Shown here piece after piece: positions 9,497 to 19,814 of a DNA stretch of 44,372 nt; within the stretch, counting starts at the first letter, position 1, and each line of letters opens with the position of its first letter. The DNA comes from Calycina herbarum. Taxonomy: Eukaryota; Ascomycota; Leotiomycetes; Helotiales; Pezizellaceae. Location: assembly GCA_001414485.1 (NCBI GenBank), contig LLEY01000299.1, positions 1-44,372 on the forward strand, written 5' to 3'. A program made the position numbers and the translations under genes. The notes below the pieces were generated by a model that worked only from the letters and a program-made list of their open reading frames with translations, searched no databases and was not told where the DNA came from.

Positions 9497-12400
9497 GGTT
9501 GCTTTTTGGTTCTTAAGTATTTTCTAAGTATAAGTAATCTAACTATTTAATTAAATACTTAACTTATCCTTTAATAAGTTTATAGTTAAGAATCCTCTTA
9601 ACTTCGTATTTAGCGTTTAGGTTTACTAGTTAAATTTCTATAAGTGGAGCTGGTAGTGCTCCTAGTAGTGCTGGTTTAAGTAAGGATATATAGAATACTA
9701 GGTAGATGTTTATCGTTCTTAGTAGTGCTAATTTATAATTTAAAGGTCCTCTAACGTGTTTGATTTTAAATAGTCTAAGTTTTTTATAATCTAGTTTATT
9801 ACTTAGTCTTTTTATATTAATGTTTTTTTATACTAAGTAGACTTTATCCCCCTCTTTTAGTGTTAGCTCCTAACTACGTCGTTTGTTATAGTAGTACGCG
9901 TTTCTTTCTACTATAAATTATAGGTCTTTTATAAGTTCCTTATATAGATTCTTAATTTTCGAGACCTAAATACGAGTAAGTTAGTTATTAATAGTTGTAG
10001 ATAGTAGTTCTTGATATACTAATAATTTATACTTAAAATTAGCGTAGAATAGCGTAATAAGTGTTGTTTTTATTACTGAACTGTTGTAGGTAAACTATGC
10101 TAAGGGTAGTAGTTCTACCTAGTTGTCTTACTAATAGTTTATATAATAACGAAGGTATGTTTTAACTACTTGATTTATTCGTTCGTTTCCTCTATTTGTT
10201 TAAGGGTAGAAGGCTATAGAAAGCTTTCTTTTTATACCTAATTGTTTTATAAGAGTGATCTAAAATTTCGAGGTAAAGAGCTTATCTCTATCTAAGAATA
10301 TTTCTTTAAGTAGTCTATGTCTTAAGACTACTTCTCTAAGGAATGCGAATACTAATTCCTTAGCTATACTTAACTCTATATATACTATAAGAATTATATA
10401 CTTTATAAGTTGTTCTATAATAACTAGGATTATGTTATATTTAACTCCTATTATTAGATCTTTAGATTTTAGTAATTTAATAATAAAATCTATAGATATT
10501 AATTTCTAAGGTATCTATAGTATTAGAGTAGTGTTTATCTGTCTATAAGAAGTATAGCAGGAAGCCTTATTCCTAGTATAGGTATTACATTCTACTATTA
10601 CTTCCTTAACTATCGTAGATAACTAATTAATATAGTAGTGTTGTCTTATCCTCTAGAGGGTTCTTTGAATTCCTTAGTAACTGTAAGTGAGCGTAGTATA
10701 GTATTCTTATATAAATTCTTTTATATACGAACTAGGAACCTATAGTTTCCCTTTTATATACTAGTTATAACCTTTATATATATTTTGAATTTTATCTATC
10801 TATATGTTGTTTATTACTACTATCTCGTATATAGTAGGTACTAAGTCTCTATTCTTAAGAGTTTTTAAGATTATAATCTTTTTATACTCTTTACCTCCCT
10901 TATATCCGGGTTTCTAGCTAAGAGTATTAGCTTAAGTATTTAACGTTTCCTTTATATGTTAGATAACGATGTCGAATCCTTCTAATATCTCTGACTATCT
11001 AGCTAATTGTCTTATTATAAGTTCCTTAGTTATTATAAATGTCCTAAGGTTCTCGTAGTCGGATAAAACTATAACTAGGTGTTTTACTAGCTATAAATAA
11101 ATCCTCTAGTATTCTAAAGCTAATACTATAGTAAGTAATTCTTTATCGAAAATGCTATAGTTTTATTATACTAGGTTAAATGTCTTAGAATAATATATAA
11201 TAGGTATAAGTTTTCCTTTATTATTTAGCTATAAGTGAACTGCTTCTACTACTATATCTGAGGCGTCTATTTTAATCGTACTAGGCTTTTCTATATTAAA
11301 ATCGTATAGAATAGGTTCCTTTATAAACTTTGCTTTGATTTTCTAAAAAGCGTCCTCTACCTATTTATTTCATATAAACTTAATAGCTTTCTTAACTAGT
11401 TCTAACATTAGTTTAGTAATCTTTATATAGTCTTAAATAAATAGATAGCAAAAGTTTATAAATCTAATAAAGGACTATACGTCTTTTATATTTTCTAGTA
11501 ACTTCTAGTTTAAGACGTCCTAGATCTTTACTAGATCTATCTCTATTTTCTCTAGGCTAAATACCTATTCTAGGAAAAGGGTCTAAGTTACTCTAAACTC
11601 GTATTTCAAGAGTTTTAACTAAGAGTTAACTTTTATAAGTTGTTATAAAACTTCTTTAACATATCTCTTATATTCCTCTTCTTTTTCTAAGAAGATTAAG
11701 ATATTATCTAGGTAATAAATTACTATTACCTTTAGAAGATCTCTTAAAATGTTATTGTTTTGTCTCTAATATATAGCTAGTATATTATAAAGTTTAAAAG
11801 GTATAACTATATATTTATAAAGGCTTAATAGTAAGGTAAATACTATCTTCTATTTATCTCTGACTTTTATTTATATAAGTCTATAAGCGTTTTATTAATC
11901 TAATTTCGTAAATTGTACTACCTTACCTAACTTGTCTTATAAGTATTAGCTAGGTAGTAGTAGATAAGCGTCCTTAACTATAACGTGATTTACTTCTTAG
12001 TAATTAATATATACTCTTCTGTCTAGATCGTCTTTCTTTTTAATAATAAGTATATTTAAGGTAATTAGTAACTTAGATTTTCTAATATATTCCTTCTTAA
12101 TACCTTCCTTTATATAACTTTCTATCCTCTATAGGCTTTTCTAGTTATATAACCAAAGCTTCTACTTTAAGAGGTAATAACCCTCTTTTAATTTAATCTT
12201 ATAATCCTATAAGCGATGTTCTAGTAAAGCTTATAAGTCTTCTAGGTTCTCGAACAAAGCCTTAAATTCTCTATACTATATAGGTATTTCGTTATCAGCT
12301 GTCCTACTAACCTGTAGAGGACCCTAGGCTAGGTGTCCTAGCGTCTTAGAAGAGGTGGCGCTAACCTCGTTCTAGCCTTATAGTTATAATTACAAACCTA

Positions 12401-14612
12401 CGTAATTATATCGACTAAAGGTTATTATTTAAGCCTTCTAATTAATATCTAGATTATGTTCCTTAATCTATAGTATACCTAGTATCGCTTCCTTACTTCC
12501 TATTTTAATAATATCGAATTATATGTCTAAGTAGTGTCCTTTAATAGTAATACTTATTAGAATAGTTTACTAATCGATAATTCTATCCTAGTATATAACG
12601 TCTATTCTATTAACTACTCCTAGGCAGTATAGCTTTATATCTTTAATTAGAATGTTCAGCTTCTTCTAAGCTACTAGGGAAAGAAAATTGCTTATTACTC
12701 CTAAATTAATTAAGACTCGGAGTTCCTTTCCTCTTATCTTCGCTATTACTATAAGTTGATTTTCTCCGAAAGTAGTGTTTAATTCTCTAATTATCGGTTA
12801 GTAGAGCTTTCTCTATACTAACTCCGTTTCTTAGTCTATGTCGTATTCGTTTATCTTCTAGAAGATTATATTAAATAACTTCCTACTTTATAATTCCTAA
12901 AATATTACTCTGACTTTTCTAACTAAAGCGACTATAGTATACTAGCTTCCTATTTCGAGTATAGCTTCCTTACTATTAAGTAGCGTATCTAAAAAACTGG
13001 TTTTAGAGCGTCTTATAAAGTCGTTAGAACCCTGTTATTACTATTTGCTAGTTTCTTCTTATAGATCTACGACTATCTAAATATCTCCTATCTTAGGTAT
13101 ACTAGATAGTTTACTAGATACTGCTTATTCTAGTCTAGTTTCTTTAAATTTAATAGTTTCCCTTCTAGTAATAAGGCTTACTAAAGTTATTCTATCTCGT
13201 TTATTCTAAACTATTTTATAAGTAGTTAAAATAGTAGGGTTAATTCCTTAAATAGAATATAGGCTCTAGAAATCAAGTTTCTAGTTTTCTATATATACCT
13301 ATCTATTCCCTCTTTTAAAAGTTCTAATAAATACTTATATCTTGCCTTATTTAAGCTTATATATTCCTAGATCTACTTCTAATAAGTTAGATATCGATTC
13401 TAACAACTTTAACAAACTTATTAATAGTAGTAATTTATATTCTACCTAAAAGGGTAATTTATAATCTATTTCCGACTATATATTATAATATTCTTCGAGT
13501 AATAGATCCTTATTATTATTAGTATCCTATACCTTACTAACTTATAACTTAATTCCTTCGTTTAGCTATAAGTATACAGCGCCTACCGTTGTATCTATAG
13601 CGTCTGTTTCAATTTACATACTATAACCTCTAGCCTCGAGTTCTTCGTCTATAAGTTTGATTTTTTCTAGTAAAGCTACTTCTTTTTAGATAGTAGCGTT
13701 AGCTTGTTTCCCTTTAGAGTCTTTCTTCTTACTACACTTATTTACTCTATAGCTAGGAAGACTATAGTTATAATACAAGTTCTACTTACGTCGACGATTT
13801 CGCTCTTTCTAAGACAATCCTCCCTTTTAAGAGTTTTCTTTCTTAGATTCCTTTCCTAGAACCTATGATTTCTAAGTAGCATCGATTTCTATAAGATCTC
13901 TATAATCTTTTCGTCTACTCTTTCTATATCGATAACTATAACTTCCTTTCTTTTCTAGATTTCTTTTATAGATATAGTTATTAATCCTAATTATATTATT
14001 CGTTAATTTATTTAATATATCTAGAAAATCCTCTTATACGATTTTATCTTTTACGTTGTCCTTAAGTCTATAATAGAATTATTTATATAATACTTTATTA
14101 TTCTATCCTATTCGTATAGAGTACTATTAAAATTATAAGACGTACTTAGTAGCTAATCCCTTCTACCTAAGTGTATATAAAGCTCTAACTACCTTTTTCT
14201 TTATATTAACATCCTTAAAAGCCTAGTTAATTCCCTCTCTAAATCCTTAAACATTCCTAAACAAATCTCTTATTTTCTTAGATATCTAAAGAGAGACTTT
14301 TCTATCTACTGTTTTGTTTATCTAGTAATCCTCTAAGTACAGTTCTAACCAGTTATAAGCTACTCCTTTAAGATAGGTAGACAACTATATAACCTAGTTA
14401 GTTTTACTTAGAAACTAGGTATAATAAAAACTTAAGTAGAGGGAAGCCTTTATTAAGAATTTAGCTAGCTTCTTAGGTGAGCTATTAAACAGCTTCAGAA
14501 GAGGAAGTTTCACTTCCTCTCGAAGAGTAGTAACTAGTACAACTAGTATAACTGGGGGGTCCGCAGCTAGCCTTAGTAGAGCGGTTCTTAGAGTAGAAGA
14601 GGTTGCTAACAT
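9440..14612 (-). pseudogene. Gypsy-1b gag-pol polyprotein, broken by RIP
   Basis: Starts with ATG at 14612; the first 65 codons (to 14415) are open and read like the N-terminus of a Ty3/Gypsy Gag. After that, RIP-type stops recur. The reverse transcriptase box reads Tyr-Tyr-Leu-Asp-Asn near 11717-11703 and lies in the same frame as the Gag start, so no frameshift accumulated over 2.9 kb. Protease, RNase H, integrase and chromodomain follow in the same order as in Gypsy-1a. The lower boundary is approximate: the chromodomain ends near 9440, and beyond it the sense frame is fairly open but low-complexity while the antisense ORF shows motif conservation. Confidence 0.88.
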
Positions 14613-14646
14613 AGTAGCGATCTTACTTCTAAGTAGGTGCTTAAAG

Positions 14647-15092
14647 TATAATAAAACTTAAACAAACTAAACAAAGGTAACTAAGTCTTAAAGGTTAGTA
14701 TATAGTAAGAAGTATAAATGCGCTAGGTTATTTACTTAGAAGTAAACTCGTTACTTATATCAAAGATATTAAATAAGATAATAAGATTAATAACTAAAGT
14801 TAAGCACGAAGCTCCTATCTAGGTAGTAGACGTGCTAGTATATATAGAACCCTTCGTACTACCCGGATCCCTATACAAGCCTAGATCCCTAGATCCCTTT
14901 AGATCCTCTAAGGGATCTAACAGGATCTATCACGTAACCTCTAATAGTTATCCAACAGTAAGATCCTAGAATACCTAAATGCCTTCGTATTACTGATTCC
15001 CTCTTATACTACCTTCCATTTCCTGGATATCGTGCCTTGTCCTGTCAGAGCGCCGTCTGGACTACTTACCACGTATAACGTGATTCGTGACA
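14647..15092 (-). repeat. 5' LTR of Gypsy-1b (446 bp)
   Basis: The same sequence as 8355-8800 except for transitions. On the plus strand it starts TATAATAAAAC (RIP-changed TGTAACGAAAC) and ends GTGACA next to the CGAGG duplication. Confidence 0.92.
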
Positions 15093-15097
15093 CGAGG
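15093..15097. repeat. Right target-site duplication of Gypsy-1b (CGAGG)
   Basis: Matches 8350-8354. The Gypsy-1a internal sequence resumes here. Confidence 0.92.
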
Positions 15098-15693
15098 AAG
15101 GCTAGGTTAAGAACTATCTTAGATTAGGAATTAGTAGGAATAGACAGGGCTGTTAAACGAGTAACCTCTACCTCTTACTATTCTTGTTCCTCTCTTTCTT
15201 TCTCCTTCTTCTCTTTCTTTTCTACCTCCTTAGTAGTATTAAGTTTATTAAGAAAACGAAGTCTTCGATAGAACATTTTACGTCGTCTTTCTTTAAGAAA
15301 GGCCTTCTACTTTCATAACTATAGAATCTTCGCTATCGCCTCCTCCTCCTCTCTATCTAGCTTCTTCTCTTATCTTTTAATAGAGGACTAGTCGCTAGTA
15401 TAAGGAACGTTCTTCTCTTAAACATCTTCGGTTCTATTATATTTTAGCTTTAACTAAACGTATTTAGAATATTAAGAAGATTAGAAGGTATTAATAAAAC
15501 ATCTACGCTTTTAGGAAGCGTAGTAAGAACATAGTAATATTTTATTATAAACTATTTCGATACTTTTTATAAGAAGTATTCGTTCTTCTTTCTTCTTTTA
15601 TATAAGGTAGGATATAATAGAAAGGAAAAGATACTACTAGCACTCTAACCGAGTTTCTTAGCTTATACTTAAGTATAAGGACACGCTAGGCTA

Positions 15694-15705
15694 AGAAGGG
15701 GATAG
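15694..15705 (+). other. Polypurine tract of Gypsy-1a
   Basis: A purine-rich stretch (AGAAGGGGATAG) directly before the 3' LTR, in the position where plus-strand DNA synthesis is primed in LTR retrotransposons. Confidence 0.6.
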
Positions 15706-16151
15706 TGTTACAAATCACGTTATATATAGTAAGTAGTCTAGACAGTGCTTTAATAGAATAAGACACGATATCTAGGAAACAGAAGGTAATATAAAAGGGA
15801 ATTAGTAATATAAAGGTATTTAGATATTCTAGGATCTTATTATTAGATAACCGTTGGTAGTTATATAATAGATCCTCTTAGATCCCTTAGGGGATCTAGA
15901 GAGATCTAGGGATCTAGGCTTATATAGGGATCTAGGTAGCACAGGAGATTCTATATATACTAGCACGTCTACTATTAGATAGAAGCTTTATACTTAACTT
16001 TAGTTATTAATCTTATTATCTTATTTAACATCTTTAATATAAGTAACGAGTTTACTTCTAAGTAAATAACCTAGCGTATCTATACTTCTTATCTATATAC
16101 TAACCTTCGAGACTTAGTTATCTTTGTTTAGTTCGTTTAAGTTTCGTTATA
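15706..16151 (+). repeat. 3' LTR of Gypsy-1a (446 bp)
   Basis: Starts TGTTACAAATCACG and ends TTTCGTTATA, the same length as the 5' LTR at 2446. It is followed by the TATAG duplication (16152-16156). Confidence 0.92.
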
Positions 16152-16156
16152 TATAG
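16152..16156. repeat. Right target-site duplication of Gypsy-1a (TATAG)
   Basis: Matches 2441-2445 and is followed by the severed arm of the foldback repeat. Confidence 0.88.
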
Positions 16157-16851
16157 CTATTAAAACAAGCTCGATATAGCTACTTTTATATATATATATT
16201 AATTTCTTTTTTTTATAAAAATATACTAAATATAGCTATAACTTTCTTAATATAAGTATTATTAAAATAGAACGTTTATATCTAAATAGCTCTAATATAG
16301 CTTTATAACTTTTATATAGATTATATAATAGTAGCTCTTATTCTTATATATAGTCTTTTAATATACGATATTATCTAATAACTATATTATAAAAAACTTT
16401 TAAATACTAAATATACTAGCTAGTATAATAGTTATATCTAGTATATCTAGTAGTATACTTTAGTTTTAAATATACTAATAGTATACTTCTAGAATAGTTA
16501 TACTAGCTAGTATACTTAGTACTAGATATACTAGATATACTATTATAATAAGTTATAATAGTTATAATAACCTCTACGAATATATATATACGTCTACTAG
16601 TATCTACTTATATACTTTATATATTATATATAAGAGACTTCTTTTTAAGTAAACTTTAACTTAATTTACTTATTTTTTTAATCTATTATAGTTTTATATA
16701 ACTAGATAGTATATATAAAGAAGTAGAAGACTAGTTATATACTTATATAATCTTAGAACGTAGTAAACGAATTCGCTTTAGTAATATTAGTATTAGAGAA
16801 TTAGATAGTAATTTAGTAAAAATACTAAGACTAACTTATAACTACTATATA
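16157..16851. repeat. AT-rich noncoding DNA with repeat relics
   Basis: No gene is seen. The first 30 bp complete the foldback arm interrupted by Gypsy-1a. Another relic of the same repeat, inverted relative to 2033, lies at about 16240-16360 (TTTATATCTAAATAGCTC). At 16400-16560 short palindromic words CTAGTATA/TATACTAG recur many times. The rest is RIP-like AT-rich sequence. Confidence 0.6.
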
Positions 16852-16856
16852 CTTAG
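16852..16856. repeat. Left target-site duplication of Copia-A (CTTAG)
   Basis: Repeated at 40236-40240, 23 kb away across the nested insertions. Confidence 0.88.
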
Positions 16857-17005
16857 TATTAGTATAACTTAGTAGCTAATAGTATAATATAAAAAGAGTA
16901 TATTATCGTTCGTATATATAGAGTAAAGTAAGCTGCTCTGTCTACTTAAATAGACCTTAAGCGAGAAGGTTACGTAGAGTGATATTCACTCTAATTATAC
17001 CGACA
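16857..17005 (-). repeat. 3' LTR of Copia-A (149 bp)
   Basis: On the plus strand it starts TATTAGTATAAC (TGTT before RIP) and ends TATACCGACA. It is nearly identical to 40087-40235, including a shared block around CTGCTCTGTCTACTTAAATAG. Confidence 0.9.
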
Positions 17006-17019
17006 CTAGCACTTCTTTA

Positions 17020-19785
17020 AAACGGTGGAAGTTACTATCTAAAAATTATCAAAATCTCTTATCTCGTCTAGCTAATCATAGCCCTCTATTCTATATCCTC
17101 GACTAATAAGAGCGTCCTATTTAGAGGTCTTATTATCTCTTATTCCGTTCTACCTACTCTATAAGCTTAATATCCAGCTTACTAGTATCGATTAGCTTTT
17201 ATAGAGCGTTATAACAATCCTTCTTAGTTATAGTATCTGCTAGATTACTCTTACTATCGATCTACTTAATTTCGTCGATCTCTCTTAACTTATATACTTC
17301 TTATAAGTATATAATGTTAATTATTAAGCGCTTCTCCTTAGTAGTGCCTAGTTTGGCTATATATTCGTAAATAGACTTCGAATCGGTATATATAATAAGC
17401 GGGACCTTAAAGCCTAAGATACTTTCTAAGGTTGATTTAACAGAAGCGGCAGCGTCGAATCCGAAGCTTATTATATATAGTTTATAAGCTAAAACGTTGC
17501 GAGTAACTCTCTTATACTTAGTAGAAGACTAGTGTAGAATATTAGTATTATTATTCTTATCTATAAGTGTAATAACGTAACCGATTTATAAGAATAGGTT
17601 CTTATTACCTATAAAAGCATTATCTGTAAAAGTATATAGCTTAAGCGAGTTTTAATCTAATTTAACGTATTTAAGCCCTCTTATAGTATTGTCGATCTAC
17701 TATTGAATTCGCTTATTAAGAAGGCTAATATCGTCTTCTTATAGATCGGTTAACTAGGTAGTATATAATAAGTCGAATACTACTTCTAGCTAGGATACTA
17801 TTACTAAATATACTCTATAAGCACGCTAAGCAACGTACTAATCCTTAGTAGATACTATATAGGAAGTGTCTTTAGTATTTAATATCTCTACTAGTACCTT
17901 TTATATTAATTTCAAGTGCTTTATATAATCCTAGGTAAGCTTAAATAAGCTATCTATATACTTACTAATTAGCCCTCTATTGAACTAGATTAGATAGGTA
18001 ATAGTAAGTTCTTATCTATCCTTTAATATAAATCTAGCTTCTTTAATAGCACTTTCTTCCTTAGTTATAAAAGTATCGTTTATAAGTATAAGAGTATCGT
18101 TAGTTTAAAGTCCTACTACTCTAAAAGATCTATCTAATCGTTTAGTATATAAAAGACAGAGGTCGAAAGTGGATTATTCTATTATAAGCTTCGTAGTATA
18201 GTATTTATAGTACGTTGTAAACCAGTGGTTTCTAGCTTCTAGAATACTATATAATAGCTTAATAACTTCAAAGAATATATCCTTCTACTATAGATATCCC
18301 TTTAGTAGGTATACGAAGAACTTTCGATTTAGTTCCGTAAGTGACTAGGTATATGCTTATATAATATCCCGGATATAAACTCGTAAATCCGAGTATACTG
18401 TTATAAGTATAAGGATAATTCTCTAGCTTACTCTTTAGATAGTAGGAGCTTAAGTAAAGACTAAGGACTTTCTATTATTATTATATACTTAGATAACTAG
18501 TCTTAACTTTGCAAAAGCAAGTGCTATGCTCTTAAATTTAATATTATCTACGAAACGTAATCTAAAGATTCTAGTATTAGAAGGCAGGTTATCCTAGGTA
18601 ACGATCTTAAAGACGTCTTAATTAGTTAGTCTATTAACTTCCTTCTATTATAACTCGACGTATATTATACTATTATTAGCTACGAATACTTTAATATCGT
18701 ATTCTTCTTTAATAGACGAAAGGAAAGTCTCGATATTCTTAATAGTAACGTAGTTCTTAGTATTATCGATAAAAGCATCTATCTCTTAGAATAAGGTCTT
18801 AAAAGGCTTATTTAGTAGTCTTAGGTGCTTTCGTAGTCTTCCTCGTCTACGCTTCTAGACTAGTTCTATTATCGATTCTAGAGGATCGGTAAGGTTATCT
18901 TATTATTAGACTTACGACTAGTGAAGTTAGTATCGAGTTTATAGGCGAGATTAAGACTCCTCTTAAGGCTTAGTTCTATCGTCTATTCTATTTTTATAGG
19001 ATTATAGTATTATCTCGAACGACGGTGTCGTTCTAGAAATATCTCCAACCGCCGGTACTGTTCTAGAGTCTTTAAAGACTTCTTCGAAGTATAGCTTTAC
19101 TACTGTAGATCTAAATCTTATAGGACTACTTAGTAGTAATACGATATAGTTCTTATTTTCGAGTTCTTATAATAAAAAGAGGCTGGTTTAGTACTTTTTA
19201 TACTTACGCTAGACGAGTACTTTAGAGTTTAGTAGTAATTCCTTAATTCTACTAGGTAAGAGACTGTTCTAAGTATTAAGAGCATCGTTAACTTGTCGCT
19301 TAGCGAGTAACTTACGTGCTTCCTTAGTAGCCTTCTTATACGTCTTAGATCTCTAGGAAATTATATACGAAGGGGTATTATTCTTAGCTATACGAGGGTA
19401 GGTACTATAAACAAGTAAAGTAGGTACTAAACCGTTAAGTCTTACTATATCGTTGATAGCTTTAAAAGCTATTTAGAGAGCGGAGGCCTTTATAAGGCTA
19501 GGTTGTTATTTCTAGATAATTAAGTAAATATAGCGAATCGGTCTATAGTATTATTCTACTATACTAATAGAGTTGTATACTTCTACTAGTACAGTTTTAA
19601 CTTTAATTCCTATAGAATTAGTATATCTCTTGAATTTCTTTATAACGAAGTTCTTTCTAGCGTCTATAGTAATATAGTTAGAAGGTCTTAAATAGGTGTT
19701 AATTCAACTCTTTTAGAAGATCTCCTAAGTACTCTTTATACTTATATCTAGTAGAAACTCTCTAGATTAGTATCGAGTTCCTTGA
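17020..19785 (-). pseudogene. Copia-A pol, 3' half: integrase C-terminus, RT, RNase H
   Basis: On the minus strand, after the LINE, the frame continues the integrase. It then gives a Copia-type reverse transcriptase whose catalytic box reads Gln-Thr-Asn-Asp-Thr-Leu near 18088-18113 (second-strand RIP changed Asp to Asn), preceded by an Arg-Phe-Val-Asp motif near 18560. RNase H follows with Thr-Asp-Ser-Lys (about 17380), Lys-Arg-Leu (about 17320) and an Asn-x-Ala-Asp-x-x-Thr-Lys motif near 17230, all characteristic of fungal Ty1/Copia. Stops are mainly TAG/TAA at expected Gln codons. Some frame jumps could not be excluded by eye. Confidence 0.8.
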
Positions 19786-19797
19786 TCTATAATATAT
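19786..19797. repeat. Left LINE target-site duplication (12 bp)
   Basis: TCTATAATATAT here and at 24988-24999, at the two ends of the LINE. The length suits target-primed reverse transcription. Because the sequence is AT-rich the exact extent is uncertain. Confidence 0.65.
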
Positions 19798-19814
19798 TAT
19801 TATTATTATTATTC
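19798..19814 (-). repeat. (AAT)n 3' tail of the LINE
   Basis: A TAT/ATT trinucleotide run on the plus strand immediately after the ORF2 stop, serving as the 3' terminal repeat typical of several fungal LINEs. Confidence 0.75.

Larger units (their letters stand above)
8355..15092 (-). mobile_element. Gypsy-1b: full-length Ty3/Gypsy element nested in Gypsy-1a
   Basis: 6,738 bp in minus orientation, flanked by CGAGG duplications, with 446-bp LTRs at 14647-15092 (5') and 8355-8800 (3'). It is the same subfamily as Gypsy-1a, so one relative jumped into another. The region next to its 3' LTR (8355-9500) keeps visibly more G and C than the rest and carries the clearest copy of the antisense ORF. 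The gag-pol frame is broken by RIP-type stops. It is complete in structure but not coding-competent. Confidence 0.93.
8267..15615 (-). pseudogene. Antisense Zn2Cys6-like ORF of Gypsy-1a, split by Gypsy-1b
   Basis: Read on the minus strand this frame runs from 15615 (start codon ATA, ATG in Gypsy-1b) down to 15098, then resumes at 8354 and ends with TAA at 8267-8269; the intervening DNA is the nested Gypsy-1b. It corresponds codon for codon to the intact-length version at 8891-9496. The six positions of the Zn2Cys6-like cluster are two Cys (TGT) and four Tyr (TAT/TAC), the change expected from RIP of TGT/TGC. Many TAA/TAG stops are present. It is therefore a doubly broken copy: point-mutated and physically interrupted. 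Confidence 0.7.
2446..16151 (+). mobile_element. Gypsy-1a: Ty3/Gypsy chromovirus-type LTR retrotransposon, RIP-mutated, interrupted
   Basis: An LTR retrotransposon with two 446-bp LTRs (2446-2891 and 15706-16151) and matching TATAG target duplications. Without the nested Gypsy-1b and its duplicated CGAGG it would be about 6.96 kb. Domain order gag, protease, reverse transcriptase, RNase H, integrase, chromodomain places it with Ty3/Gypsy chromoviruses. All domains share one reading frame over about 5.4 kb with no indel, but many TAG/TAA codons and substitutions at catalytic positions mean it cannot encode working proteins. An antisense ORF lies in its 3' region. Only this copy and its relatives show the family in this window. 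Confidence 0.93.

Noticed and set aside
14415..14612. Small minus-strand gene of 65 aa, with its twin at 39281-39469
   Set aside because: These are the unmutated N-terminal parts of Gypsy gag, cut by RIP-type stops; they are listed within the gag-pol pseudogenes.
16857..17005. Independent 149-bp MITE, also present at 40087-40235
   Set aside because: The TG...CA ends, same orientation, Copia coding sequence between the two copies and a shared CTTAG duplication show they are the LTR pair of Copia-A.
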